From: Thiobacillus denitrificans
GTDB lineage: Bacteria > Pseudomonadota > Gammaproteobacteria > Burkholderiales > Thiobacillaceae
Direction: 5' to 3'
Assembly (NCBI GenBank): GCA_002343685.1
Contig: DDRS01000040.1
Span: forward strand, 60,578 to 124,577
Length of the DNA: 64,000 nt
Part shown: piece after piece, positions 34,714 through 44,067 of the stretch
Numbering within the stretch: position 1 is the first letter of the stretch
How the letters are laid out: each line of letters starts with the position of its first letter
Notes under the pieces: model-generated
Seen by the model: the letters and a program-made list of their open reading frames with translations, nothing else
Told to the model about the DNA's origin: nothing
The model's database searches: none
Made by a program: the position numbers and the translations under genes

Positions 34714-34729
34714 GAAAGGGAGAGACGGG

Positions 34730-37156
34730 ATGAAATTGAAGCGCTTCACCACCCAACTGGTGGCTGCCGGCCTGATTGCCGTGCCGCTGATGGCGGATGC
34801 AGCCGGGTTGGGCAAGCTGTCGGTCACCTCGGCGCTCGGCCAGCCGCTTACGGCCGAAATCGAGCTGTTTGCGGCGGACAAGGCCGAACTCGACAGCCTG
34901 TCGGCCAGCCTGGCTTCCGACCAGGCGTTTCGCGATGCGCATGTCGAATTTGCCCCGGTGTTGTCGTCCCTGCGCTTCACGGTCGAAAAAAAGCCGAACG
35001 GCAAGGCCGTCCTGAAAGTCAGTTCCAGCCGCCCGGTGAACGATCCCTTCATCGATATGCTGGTCGAACTGAACTGGGGTTCGGGACGGCTGGTGCGTGA
35101 ATACACCATGCTGCTCGATCCTCCGGGTCTCGCGGCAAAACAGACGGTGGCGCCCATGACGGCCGTGGCGCCGTCAAACGGCCCTGCGGCCAAACCCGCC
35201 CCCGCTCCGGCGGCGGCCCCGGTCGCGGCAGCGCCCAAAACAACGACTCCTGCTGTGGCCAAGGCCGCGCGCCAGGCCACGGCGGCGGACCATGTCAAAG
35301 TCAAACGGGGCGACACCCTCATCGGGATTGCCAGCCGTGTACGTCCGGAAGGCGTGAGCCTGGAGCAGACCCTGGTTGGCCTCTATCGGGAGAATACCCG
35401 GGCTTTCGACGGCAACATGAACCGTCTGCGGGCAGGCAAGACGCTCGATGTTCCGTCCGCTGACAAAGTGGCCGCCATTCCGCAACAAGATGCAGTGCGC
35501 GAACTCAGGCTGCAGGCGGAAGACTGGCGCGCCTATCGACAGAAGCTGGCCGGGACCGTGAGCGCCGCCCCCGCGGCCAAGGCGGCACAAGGCCAGGCCA
35601 GCAGCGGCAAGGTCACGCCCAAGGTGGAAGATCACGCCAAGCCGGCAGCCGAAGCGCCGAAGGATGTTCTGAAACTGTCCAAGGCCACGCCGCCTGCCGC
35701 GACCACGGGCAAGACCGATGAAACCCGGGCACTGCAGGAAAAGCTGCGTGCCCAGGAAGAGGATGCGTCGGCACGCGAGAAAGCGCTGCAGGAGTCGGGG
35801 CAGCGCGTGGCTACGCTGGAGAAGCAGATCCAGGATATGCAGAAGCTGGTCGAGATGAAGGAGAAGGCGCAAAAAGAAGCCGCAGCGTCCGCGCCTAGTC
35901 CGGCTCCGGCCGCCCCGGCGGCGGCCAAGCCGGCGCCTGCTCCGGCGCCAGTTGCGCCCGCCGTCAAGGCGCCGCCCGCTAGCCCTGAGCCGACCCAAAA
36001 CTGGTATGACCCCCTGCTTGCCGACCCGTTGTATTGGGGCGGCGGCGTGGCAGCGCTGGGCTTGGGAGGCATTCTGTGGTGGATGATGGCGGGTGGCGGA
36101 CGCCGCCGCAAAACCGGCAGCGCCGCCCTGGAAGACAGCATCATGAGCGGCGGCGACGTGCGCCCGAACACGGTCATCGGTGCCGCATCCGGCGGTAGCG
36201 TCAATACCGGCGACACCTCTTTCCTGACCGATTTCAGTCAGGCGGGTCTGGGCACCATCGATACGCACGACGTGGATCCCATCGCCGAGGCCGAGGTTTA
36301 CATGGCGTATGGCCGTGATGCCCAGGCCGAGGAGATCCTCAAGGAAGCCATCAGCAAGAACCCGGATCGCCACGAAATCCGTGTCAAGCTTCTTGAAATC
36401 TACGCCGCGCGCCGCAATACCGCGGCATTCGAATCGGTTGCCGGCGAGCTCTATGCCGCGCTTGGCAACAAGTCGAGCCCGTTGTGGGACAAGGCCTGCG
36501 AAATGGGTCGCAGCATCGATCCGACCAACCCGCTATATGGCGGCGTGCAGTCGAGCGTGCCCTCTGCCGCGGCGGAAACGGTGGCGGCGACCGCGGCGAT
36601 CGCCGGTGGGGCCGTGGCCTTCGCAGGCGAGCAGGTAGCAGCCGAGTCCGCCATCGAAGCGGCACCCGCTTACCAGGCCGAACCCGAAATCGAACCCGAG
36701 CCTACGTCGGATGTCCAGGCCGAGCCGGTAGCCGACAACACGCCGCTGGAATTTGAATCCGCGGGACATGTCCTCAATTTCGACATGCCGTCCGAGCCGG
36801 CGGCTGAATCCCCTGCGGCCGGCTATGTCGAGGCGGATACCCAGAGCCTGAACTTCGACCTGCCGGATATCGATCTGCCTGCAGAGGAGGACGACTCGTT
36901 GAAGCTGGATCTCGGTCTGGAAGACGATAATGGCCCGGACAGCAAGTTCGATTTCAGCGGCCTCGATCTCGACTTGGGCGACTCGGGTGACAACGAGCTC
37001 GAACTCGACGAAGTCGGCACCAAGCTCGATCTTGCCCGTGCCTATGTGGAAATGGGCGACAAGGAAGGCGCACGCGAGATCCTCAACGAAGTGCTGGCCG
37101 AAGGCAGCGAAAGACAGAAATCCGATGCGCAAGGCATGTTGAGTTCGCTTGGCTAA
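34730..37156 (+). CDS. fimV: FimV-family pilus/motility hub protein
   Basis: An 808-residue inner-membrane protein. It has a signal peptide (about 1-23), the FimV N-terminal domain (LGKLSVTSALGQPLTAEIEL, 25-44), a peptidoglycan-binding LysM (about 185-240), a long Ala/Pro/Lys-rich and coiled-coil part (about 250-425), one membrane helix (about 432-457), and an acidic cytoplasmic part with TPR-like helices, ending in the FimV C-terminal domain (LARAYVEMGDKEGAREILNEV, about 768-788). FimV organises polar type IV pili and cyclic-AMP signalling in Pseudomonas. Upstream lies a sigma54-type motif and a palindrome. Confidence 0.93.
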   Translation: MKLKRFTTQLVAAGLIAVPLMADAAGLGKLSVTSALGQPLTAEIELFAADKAELDSLSASLASDQAFRDAHVEFAPVLSSLRFTVEKKPNGKAVLKVSSSRPVNDPFIDMLVELNWGSGRLVREYTMLLDPPGLAAKQTVAPMTAVAPSNGPAAKPAPAPAAAPVAAAPKTTTPAVAKAARQATAADHVKVKRGDTLIGIASRVRPEGVSLEQTLVGLYRENTRAFDGNMNRLRAGKTLDVPSADKVAAIPQQDAVRELRLQAEDWRAYRQKLAGTVSAAPAAKAAQGQASSGKVTPKVEDHAKPAAEAPKDVLKLSKATPPAATTGKTDETRALQEKLRAQEEDASAREKALQESGQRVATLEKQIQDMQKLVEMKEKAQKEAAASAPSPAPAAPAAAKPAPAPAPVAPAVKAPPASPEPTQNWYDPLLADPLYWGGGVAALGLGGILWWMMAGGGRRRKTGSAALEDSIMSGGDVRPNTVIGAASGGSVNTGDTSFLTDFSQAGLGTIDTHDVDPIAEAEVYMAYGRDAQAEEILKEAISKNPDRHEIRVKLLEIYAARRNTAAFESVAGELYAALGNKSSPLWDKACEMGRSIDPTNPLYGGVQSSVPSAAAETVAATAAIAGGAVAFAGEQVAAESAIEAAPAYQAEPEIEPEPTSDVQAEPVADNTPLEFESAGHVLNFDMPSEPAAESPAAGYVEADTQSLNFDLPDIDLPAEEDDSLKLDLGLEDDNGPDSKFDFSGLDLDLGDSGDNELELDEVGTKLDLARAYVEMGDKEGAREILNEVLAEGSERQKSDAQGMLSSLG

Positions 37157-37763
37157 CTGCCCGCACCCGGCTGCCCGCATCCTGCTGTGGTGCGGGTGGG
37201 CAGTGGCGGTTGAACGTGCTGCCGTGCCCCAGCTTTCTTTCCTGGCCGTCGTCCTCGCGACGGCCTTTCTGTTTGCGCCTGTCCGCCACGAAGCCTGGCG
37301 TTTGCTACGCCGGACTCGCTGGCTGATGGTGGTACTGCTGCTTACCTATGCCTACACCATGCCCGGTACGCTGCTATGGCCACCGCTCGAATGGGCCAGT
37401 CCGACCTTGGAGGGAATCCGGCTGGGCGCGTTGCGCGTGGCGCGACTGGCTCTGATGATCGCCGGACTGGGGGTGCTGCTCGCCACCACTATCCGCCCCC
37501 GCCTGATTTACGGCCTGTATGGACTGGCCTGGCCATTGGTCTGGTTGGGGTTTGATCGTCGCGCCTTCGCAGTACGCCTGGGGCTGACCCTGGATTACGT
37601 CGAGCATGCGCCCAAACCGGCCCGGTGGCTGGATGCGCTGCGTGCGCCGTTACCGGATGACGCCGGTCCCGATACTTACACCTTGCACACCGAACGCTGG
37701 CAAGGCTGCGATAGCGCCGTCATACTTGCAGGCTTGCTTGGGGTGTGGATCGTACTGGCGTGA
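37149..37763 (+). CDS. CbiQ-like membrane protein (ECF transporter T component)
   Basis: A 204-residue membrane protein with four or five hydrophobic segments and a C-terminal soluble stretch ending in another helix. Helices and charged loops (RLLRRTRWLMVVLLLTYAY, RLGALRVARLALMI) resemble the CbiQ/EcfT energy-coupling transmembrane protein, and genes of this kind are found between fimV and truA in related bacteria. No ATPase or substrate-binding partner is adjacent. The start TTG 37149 overlaps the fimV stop; other in-frame starts are GTG codons inside. Identification is by pattern. Confidence 0.65.
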   Translation: MANCPHPAARILLWCGWAVAVERAAVPQLSFLAVVLATAFLFAPVRHEAWRLLRRTRWLMVVLLLTYAYTMPGTLLWPPLEWASPTLEGIRLGALRVARLALMIAGLGVLLATTIRPRLIYGLYGLAWPLVWLGFDRRAFAVRLGLTLDYVEHAPKPARWLDALRAPLPDDAGPDTYTLHTERWQGCDSAVILAGLLGVWIVLA

Positions 37764-37775
37764 GGCCGGGTGAGT

Positions 37776-38555
37776 ATGCGTATCGTATTGGGTCTGGAAT
37801 ATTGCGGCATCGGCTTTTGCGGCTGGCAGTCGCAGCCGCAGGGGTGTGGCGTGCAGGACGCGCTGGAAGCGGCCGTGTCGGCGATTGCCGGTGAAAAGGC
37901 CATCGTCACCGCGGCCGGGCGTACCGATACCGGCGTGCATGCGGCATTCCAGGTCGCCCATTTCGACACGCCGGCCCAGCGTCCGCTTACAGCCTGGGTG
38001 CGTGGCGTCAATAGTCATCTTCCGTCCGGCGTGGCGGTGTTGTGGGCACGCGAGGTGGGCGGAGATTTCCATGCGCGTTTCGCGGCCACGCAGCGGGGCT
38101 ACCGCTATGTGCTGCTGAATCACCCAGTGCGACCCGCCCTCAATCACGGGCTGATCGGCTGGCATCATCGTCCGCTCGACGCCGAAGCGATGAACCGGGC
38201 GGCGACGCACTTGATCGGTCGGCACGATTTTTCCGCCTTCCGTGCCGCCGAGTGCCAGGCCAAGTCGCCGATCAAGGAATTGCGGCTGGCACAGATCGAG
38301 CGGCGCGGCGATTTCCTGCTATGCGATTTCCGCGCTGACGGTTTCCTGCACCACATGGTGCGCAACCTCATGGGCTGCCTGGTCCATATCGGTGCCGGCA
38401 TGCAGTCGCCCGAGTGGATGCACGAGATCCTGCAAAGCCGCGACCGCACGCTGGCGGCGCCCACTTTCGACGCCGCCGGGCTGTATCTCACCCACATCCG
38501 GTATCCTGCGCACTTTGCCTTGCCGGAAAGCTCTGAACGATGGCCGTTCGCGTAA
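37776..38555 (+). CDS. truA: tRNA pseudouridine(38-40) synthase TruA
   Basis: A 259-residue enzyme that converts uridines 38-40 of the tRNA anticodon arm to pseudouridine. The catalytic aspartate is D51 in AAGRTDTGVHA (46-56). Other family segments are LGLEYCGIGFCGWQSQ near the start and FLLCDFRADGFLHHMVRNLMG. ATG 37776 fits the family; GTG 37770 is six nt upstream in frame. Its end overlaps trpF by 16 nt. Confidence 0.96.
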   Translation: MRIVLGLEYCGIGFCGWQSQPQGCGVQDALEAAVSAIAGEKAIVTAAGRTDTGVHAAFQVAHFDTPAQRPLTAWVRGVNSHLPSGVAVLWAREVGGDFHARFAATQRGYRYVLLNHPVRPALNHGLIGWHHRPLDAEAMNRAATHLIGRHDFSAFRAAECQAKSPIKELRLAQIERRGDFLLCDFRADGFLHHMVRNLMGCLVHIGAGMQSPEWMHEILQSRDRTLAAPTFDAAGLYLTHIRYPAHFALPESSERWPFA

Positions 38556-39160
38556 AAATCTGTGGTATCACCCGCTTGCAGGATCTGCAGCATGCCTGTG
38601 CCGCAGGGGCGGATGCCGTGGGCTTCGTGTTCTACGAAAAAAGCCCGCGTCACGTGTCAGTCGAAGCCGCCGCTGAACTGGTACGTGCATTGCCTCCCTT
38701 CGTCCAGAGCGTGGGCCTGTTCGTCAACGCCGAGCCGGCCTTCGTCGAAAGCGTGCTGCAGCTTGCTTCCCTCGACCTGCTGCAATTCCACGGCGACGAG
38801 ACGCCAGCCGACTGCGCACGCTTCGGCCGACCCTATATCAAGGCGGTACGGGTGAATCGGGACACGGATTTGCTAAAATGCGCGGCTGACTTCGATGCCG
38901 CTCGCGGCCTGCTGCTCGATGCCTTCGTGCCGGGCGTGCCGGGCGGCACCGGGGAACGATTCGACTGGAGCCTGATTCCGCCGGACCTGCCCAAACCGGT
39001 CATCCTGTCTGGCGGGTTGACGCCCGACAACGTCTCTGAAGCCGTGAAGCGCGTGCGACCGTGGGCGGTGGATGTGTCTTCCGGGGTCGAAGCGGCAAAA
39101 GGCATCAAGGACGCGCACAAGATTGCGCAATTCATTGCGAAAGCGAAAGAAGCATCATGA
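38540..39160 (+). CDS. trpF: Phosphoribosylanthranilate isomerase TrpF
   Basis: A 206-residue TIM-barrel enzyme of tryptophan synthesis. The active-site cysteine lies in VKICGITRLQD (about 4-14) and the aspartate in the LLDAFVPGVPGGTGERFDW block (about 131-149). C-terminal GGLTPDNV and VDVSSGVE are the phosphate-binding loops. The start overlaps the end of truA by 16 nt, and the stop overlaps the trpB start (ATGA), so the trp genes here are translationally coupled. No trpD or trpC lies in the window. Confidence 0.97.
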   Translation: MAVRVKICGITRLQDLQHACAAGADAVGFVFYEKSPRHVSVEAAAELVRALPPFVQSVGLFVNAEPAFVESVLQLASLDLLQFHGDETPADCARFGRPYIKAVRVNRDTDLLKCAADFDAARGLLLDAFVPGVPGGTGERFDWSLIPPDLPKPVILSGGLTPDNVSEAVKRVRPWAVDVSSGVEAAKGIKDAHKIAQFIAKAKEAS

Positions 39161-40356
39161 AGCTCACCGATCTACCCGATTCCCGCGGCCACTTCGGTCC
39201 CTACGGCGGCATTTTCGTCGCCGAAACCCTGATGGCGGCGCTGGACGAACTGCGCGTCGAGTACGAGAAAGCGCGCAACGATCCCGCCTTCGTGGCCGAA
39301 TTCGAGTACGAACTCAAGCACTACGTCGGACGTCCGAGCCCGGTGTATCACGCCAGGCGACTCTCCGAAGCCTACGGTGGCGCACAGATCTACCTCAAGC
39401 GCGAGGATCTCAATCACACCGGTGCGCACAAGATCAACAACACCATCGGTCAGGCGCTGCTGGCGCGGCGCATGGGCAAGAAGCGCGTGATCGCCGAAAC
39501 CGGCGCCGGCCAGCACGGCGTTGCCTCGGCTACCGTTGCAGCGCGCTACGGCATGGAATGCGTGGTCTACATGGGTGCCGAGGACGTCGCCCGCCAGTCG
39601 CCCAACGTCTTCCGCATGAAACTGCTCGGCGCGACCGTGGTGCCGGTATCGTCCGGCTCGAAGACGCTGAAGGATGCGTTGAACGAGGCGATGCGCGACT
39701 GGGTGACCAACGTCGAATCGACCTTCTACATCCTCGGCACGGCCGCCGGCCCGCATCCGTATCCCATGCTGGTACGCGACTTCCAGTGCGTGATCGGCCG
39801 CGAATGCCTTGTCCAGATGCCGGAACTCACCGGCCGCCAGCCCGACGCGGTAATCGCCTGTGTCGGCGGCGGCTCCAACGCCATCGGCATCTTCCATCCC
39901 TATATCCCGCATGAAAACGTGCGCCTGATCGGCGTCGAGGCGGGCGGTTCCGGGGTGGCCAGCGGCAAGCACGCGGCGCCGCTCACCGCCGGCACGCCCG
40001 GCGTGCTGCACGGTTTCCGCAGCTATCTGATGCAGGACGAGAACGGCCAGATCATCGAGACCCATTCGGTCTCGGCCGGTCTCGACTATCCCGGCGTTGG
40101 TCCCGAACACAGCTACCTCAAAGATGCCGGCCGCGCCGAATACGTCGCGATCAACGACGACGAGGCGCTGGCCGCCTTTCACGATCTGTGCCGCTACGAA
40201 GGCATCATTCCCGCGCTCGAATCCAGCCATGCCGTCGCCCATGCCAAGAAGCTTGCCCCGACCCTGGGCAAGGACCAGATCATCCTGGTCAATCTCTCCG
40301 GACGCGGCGACAAGGACATCAACACCGTGGCCAAGGTATCGGGGATCACACTCTGA
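39157..40356 (+). CDS. trpB: Tryptophan synthase beta chain TrpB
   Basis: A 399-residue PLP enzyme that joins indole and serine. The PLP lysine is K92 in HTGAHKINNTIGQAL; the indole channel and phosphate motifs GAGQHGVA, GGGSNAIG and SAGLDYPGVGPEHS are intact. This is the ordinary TrpB1 type of standard length, acting with TrpA. A different, TrpB2-type gene is at 1-638. ATG 39157 overlaps trpF's stop. trpA follows 42 nt later. Confidence 0.98.
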   Translation: MKLTDLPDSRGHFGPYGGIFVAETLMAALDELRVEYEKARNDPAFVAEFEYELKHYVGRPSPVYHARRLSEAYGGAQIYLKREDLNHTGAHKINNTIGQALLARRMGKKRVIAETGAGQHGVASATVAARYGMECVVYMGAEDVARQSPNVFRMKLLGATVVPVSSGSKTLKDALNEAMRDWVTNVESTFYILGTAAGPHPYPMLVRDFQCVIGRECLVQMPELTGRQPDAVIACVGGGSNAIGIFHPYIPHENVRLIGVEAGGSGVASGKHAAPLTAGTPGVLHGFRSYLMQDENGQIIETHSVSAGLDYPGVGPEHSYLKDAGRAEYVAINDDEALAAFHDLCRYEGIIPALESSHAVAHAKKLAPTLGKDQIILVNLSGRGDKDINTVAKVSGITL

Positions 40357-40398
40357 ACCGGCTCGCCAATTGAATCGAATCTTCCAGAAGACCACACC

Positions 40399-41205
40399 AT
40401 GAGCCGCATCGGCCAGACCTTTATCGCGCTGAAAGCGCACAACAGAAAAGCCCTGATTCCCTTCATTACCGCAGGTGACCCCGGCAAGGGTCTGACGGTG
40501 CCATTGATGCATGCGCTGGTGGAAGCCGGGTCGGACATCATCGAACTGGGGGTGCCGTTTTCGGATCCGATGGCCGACGGCCCGGTGATTCAACGGGCAT
40601 CCGAGCGGGCGCTGGCGAACAAGGTCGGGCTGAAGGACGTGCTGGCGATGACGGCGGAATTCCGCAAGACCAACACGACGACGCCGGTGGTGCTGATGGG
40701 CTATGCCAATCCGGTCGAGCGCATGGGCTACGAAACCTTTGCCCTGGCGGCGAAGGCGGCCGGCGTGGACGGTGTGCTGACGGTGGACATTCCGCCGGAG
40801 GAATCGGCCGGCGTATCGGACGTATTCAAGTCACACGGCCTCGACCCGATTTTTCTGTTGTCGCCGACCACGCCGGAATCGCGAGTGGAACAAGTGGCGG
40901 CGGCCGCCGGCGGTTTTATCTATTACGTCTCGCTCAAGGGCGTGACGGGGTCGGCCAATCTCGACACCGAGGAAGTCGCGCGGAAGCTGGCCATGGTGCG
41001 CAAGCATTGCAGCCTGCCGGTGGGCGTAGGTTTCGGTATCCGCGACGCGGCAACCGCCGAAGCGGTGGCCCGCATCGCCGACGCGGTGGTGGTGGGCAGC
41101 CGCATCGTGAACGAGATCGAGACCGCGCCCGAAGGCGAATGCACCAACCGCGTCAAGCATCTGGTGGCCGAACTGCGCCGCGGCGTCGACGCGGCATCGA
41201 AATAA
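40399..41205 (+). CDS. trpA: Tryptophan synthase alpha chain TrpA
   Basis: A 268-residue TIM-barrel enzyme that cleaves indole-3-glycerol phosphate. Catalytic Glu and Asp lie in IIELGVPFSDPMADGPVIQ (about 47-65), and the substrate phosphate loop in GVGFGIRDAAT and VVGSRIV. Length and motifs are standard. It completes the trpF-trpB-trpA set. accD follows 13 nt later, an order common in betaproteobacteria. Confidence 0.98.
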   Translation: MSRIGQTFIALKAHNRKALIPFITAGDPGKGLTVPLMHALVEAGSDIIELGVPFSDPMADGPVIQRASERALANKVGLKDVLAMTAEFRKTNTTTPVVLMGYANPVERMGYETFALAAKAAGVDGVLTVDIPPEESAGVSDVFKSHGLDPIFLLSPTTPESRVEQVAAAAGGFIYYVSLKGVTGSANLDTEEVARKLAMVRKHCSLPVGVGFGIRDAATAEAVARIADAVVVGSRIVNEIETAPEGECTNRVKHLVAELRRGVDAASK

Positions 41206-41218
41206 ACGGAGAAGACAC

Positions 41219-42088
41219 ATGAGTTGGTTTCAGAAAATCCTGCCGCCGAAGATCAAGCGGCGTGCGCAGGCCTCGAAGAAATCGATGCCCGAGGGCTTGT
41301 GGTCCAAGTGCCCGGCCTGCAACGAGGTGCTGTACCGCGCCGACCTGGAAAGCAACCTGGAGGTGTGCCCGAAGTGCGGCCATCATCATCGCATCGGCGC
41401 GCGGCAGCGCCTGGCCCTGTTGCTGGATGCGGAGGGGCAGCATGAAATCGGTGCCCATATCACGCCGCTCGACCCGCTCAAATTCAAGGACAGCAAGAAA
41501 TATCCCGACCGCCTGAAGGAAGCGCAGACCGGCACCTCGGAAACGGATGCATTGGTGGTGATCGGCGGCAGCGTCAAGGCGGTGCCGGTGGTGGCCGCGG
41601 CGTTCGAATTCAAGTTCATGGGAGGCTCGATGGGGTCGGTGGTCGGCGAGCGCTTCGTCATGGGGGTGGAGGCGGCGATCGAGTCGAACTCGGCCTTCGT
41701 CTGCTTCTCCGCCAGCGGCGGCGCGCGCATGCAGGAAGGCCTGTTTTCGCTGATGCAGATGGCCAAGACGTCGGCAGCGCTGACCCAGTTGTCGCGCCAT
41801 CGACTGCCCTTCGTGTCGGTGCTGACCGACCCGACCATGGGGGGGGTGTCGGCGAGCTTCGCCATGCTGGGCGACCTGATCGTCGCCGAGCCCAACGCGC
41901 TGATCGGCTTTGCCGGGCCGCGCGTGATCGAGCAGACCGTACGCGAAACCTTGCCGGAAGGCTTCCAGCGCGCCGAGTTCCTGCAGGAGAAGGGCGCCAT
42001 CGACCGCATCATCGATCGCCGCCAGATGCGTAGCGAGCTCGCGTCCACGCTGGCGATGATGATGGGCCGGCCGGCGCTGGCGGCCTGA
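41219..42088 (+). CDS. accD: Acetyl-CoA carboxylase carboxyltransferase beta subunit AccD
   Basis: A 289-residue subunit that, with AccA, transfers carboxyl from biotin to acetyl-CoA for fatty-acid synthesis. The zinc finger is C31, C34, C50 and C53 (CPAC...CPKC); the catalytic crotonase-like fold follows with FKFMGGSMGSVVGE, FSASGGARMQEG and PTMGGVSASFA. ATG 41219 has GGAGAAGAC upstream. It sits 13 nt after trpA and 100 nt before folC. Confidence 0.98.
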   Translation: MSWFQKILPPKIKRRAQASKKSMPEGLWSKCPACNEVLYRADLESNLEVCPKCGHHHRIGARQRLALLLDAEGQHEIGAHITPLDPLKFKDSKKYPDRLKEAQTGTSETDALVVIGGSVKAVPVVAAAFEFKFMGGSMGSVVGERFVMGVEAAIESNSAFVCFSASGGARMQEGLFSLMQMAKTSAALTQLSRHRLPFVSVLTDPTMGGVSASFAMLGDLIVAEPNALIGFAGPRVIEQTVRETLPEGFQRAEFLQEKGAIDRIIDRRQMRSELASTLAMMMGRPALAA

Positions 42089-42188
42089 AACCCGGGCTGA
42101 TTGGGCATCCAGGGTCGTCGGGGACATGCCCGCATCGCGGCGATTTGTTTGATTCCTGTCTGGCATACCGTCTCGGCGTAACCTGATC

Positions 42189-43460
42189 GTGCAACGGCTT
42201 ACTTCCCTTGATGCCTGGTTGGCGCGGCTGGAACGACTACATCCCAGTACGATCGATCTCGGCCTCGATCGGGTGCGTCGGGTCAAGGACGCGCTTGGCC
42301 TGGTTCCGGATTTTCCGCTCATAGTCGTCGGCGGTACCAACGGCAAAGGCTCTACCTGTGCGTATCTGGCCGCCATCCTCGATGCTGCCGGCTACAAGAC
42401 CGGCCTCTACACCTCGCCGCATCTGCTGCGCTACAACGAACGCGTGCGGGTCGCCGGCAGGGAGGCAAGCGACGCCGAACTCATCGCTGCTTTCGAACGG
42501 GTCGACGCGGCACGCGACGACGTTTCGCTGACCTACTTTGAATTCGGCACACTTGGCGCGATGGCTCGGTTCATCGATGCCGGCATCGATGTGGCCGTTC
42601 TTGAGGTGGGCCTTGGCGGGCGACTCGATGCCGTGAACGTATTCGATGCCGACGTCGCGGTCGTTACCAGCGTCGATCTCGACCATATGGACTACCTGGG
42701 CGACAGCCGCGAAAAAATCGGCTTCGAGAAGGCGGGAATTTATCGAACCGGACGTCCTGCCCTTTGCGTCGATCCCGTGCCGCCTGTCAGCCTGCTTGAA
42801 CATGCCCGTCGTACCGGTGCCGACCTGCGGTGCGTGGACCGGGATTTTTCCGCGCAACGCGAGGACGACCACTGGACCTATCGCAGCCTCAATACAGGAT
42901 GGACGGAGTTGCCGCTGCCCGCCATGGCTGGCGCCTGCCAGTTGCGTAACGCGTCCGGTGCGCTGGCGGCGCTGGATGCCATACAGGATCGCTTGCCCGT
43001 GGATGCAGCGGCGATCCGCCGCGGGTTGGCGGCCACGCACGTGCCAGGCCGGTTCCAGTACATCGCTCAGGCGCCGGCGGTCATTCTGGACGTGGCGCAC
43101 AATCCGGAAGCCGCGCGGGCGCTGGCGGCCACCCTGCGCGGCCAGCCGGTGGGCGGACGCACACTGGCCGTGGTGGGTATGCTGGCCGACAAGGATGCGG
43201 CAGGGGTATTTGCGGCATTGCGCGACGAAATCGATGCATGGTGGACGTGTACGCCTGCTTCGCCACGTGCGCGGGATGCCCGGACGCTGGCTGCCGTACT
43301 GCGCGGGCAGGTTGGCGAAGCACCGATACACGTACAGCTGGATGTCGTCCGCGCACTCACAGAGGCGCGAAGCGCGGCACGCGAAGATGATAGAATTCTC
43401 GTCTTCGGTTCGTTTTATACCGTTGCCGCCGTGCTCGACCATGCCGCCACCCAGCAGTGA
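42189..43460 (+). CDS. folC: Folylpolyglutamate/dihydrofolate synthase FolC
   Basis: A 423-residue Mur-ligase-family enzyme that adds glutamate to folates and makes dihydrofolate. The P-loop GGTNGKGSTCAYL (about 48-60), YTSPHLLRYNERVR and the Walker-like DVAHNPEAAR (about 301-310) are visible. The start is GTG 42189. Its end overlaps by 20 nt the start of the SPOR protein at 43441. Position between accD and the SPOR-cvpA-purF group is conserved in the lineage. Confidence 0.96.
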   Translation: MQRLTSLDAWLARLERLHPSTIDLGLDRVRRVKDALGLVPDFPLIVVGGTNGKGSTCAYLAAILDAAGYKTGLYTSPHLLRYNERVRVAGREASDAELIAAFERVDAARDDVSLTYFEFGTLGAMARFIDAGIDVAVLEVGLGGRLDAVNVFDADVAVVTSVDLDHMDYLGDSREKIGFEKAGIYRTGRPALCVDPVPPVSLLEHARRTGADLRCVDRDFSAQREDDHWTYRSLNTGWTELPLPAMAGACQLRNASGALAALDAIQDRLPVDAAAIRRGLAATHVPGRFQYIAQAPAVILDVAHNPEAARALAATLRGQPVGGRTLAVVGMLADKDAAGVFAALRDEIDAWWTCTPASPRARDARTLAAVLRGQVGEAPIHVQLDVVRALTEARSAAREDDRILVFGSFYTVAAVLDHAATQQ

Positions 43461-44067
43461 AAATGACCTCAAACGCCTCGCCCGGCGCCGACTGATCGGT
43501 GCGGTGGCGTTGACCCTGCTGGCAGTGATCGCGCTGCCGCTGTTGCTGGAAGACGAGCCGCCGCCAACGAGTGCACTATCGGTCCACATGGCCGAAGCGC
43601 CGGCGCCCGTACAGGCGGCCGCGCCCGTGTCTGCAGCCGAGCCTGCGTCTTCTACGCCGTCGCAGCCCGCTCCGCCGGCCGAGCCCGCCAAGGCCGAGCC
43701 CGAGCCCGCCAAACCGGCGGCCAGGCCCGAGCCCAAACCTGAAGCCGAACCGGTCAAGCCTGAGCCTGTCAAAGCAGAACCCGCCAAACCGCAATCCAAG
43801 CCGCATCCCGTTGCTGCGCCTGTGCCCCAGAAAAAGCCTGCGGCGGCCAGCGAAATGTTCGTGGTGCAGCTTGCTGCCCTGTCCGATGGCGCCAAGGCTC
43901 GCGAACTCAAGGCGCGCGCGGCGCTGGCTGGATTGCCGACCTACACCGATACGGTTGGCAGCCTGACGCGTGTGCGTGTAGGGCCTTATCCGACGCGCGA
44001 GGCCGCGGAAGCAGCGGCAGGGCGGCTGGCTGAAAACGGCATGACCGGGCAGGTTCTGGCCAAATGA
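43441..44067 (+). CDS. SPOR-domain protein (DedD-like)
   Basis: A 208-residue single-pass membrane protein. An N-terminal basic segment and one helix (about 17-35) precede a long Pro/Ala/Glu/Lys-rich linker (about 45-130). A SPOR domain follows at about 137-208 (EMFVVQLAALSDGAKARELKA, VGPYPTREAAEAAAGRL), which binds denuded peptidoglycan at the division site. It corresponds to DedD of the folC-dedD-cvpA-purF order. Its start overlaps folC; its stop overlaps cvpA by ATGA. Confidence 0.9.
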   Translation: MPPPSSENDLKRLARRRLIGAVALTLLAVIALPLLLEDEPPPTSALSVHMAEAPAPVQAAAPVSAAEPASSTPSQPAPPAEPAKAEPEPAKPAARPEPKPEAEPVKPEPVKAEPAKPQSKPHPVAAPVPQKKPAAASEMFVVQLAALSDGAKARELKARAALAGLPTYTDTVGSLTRVRVGPYPTREAAEAAAGRLAENGMTGQVLAK

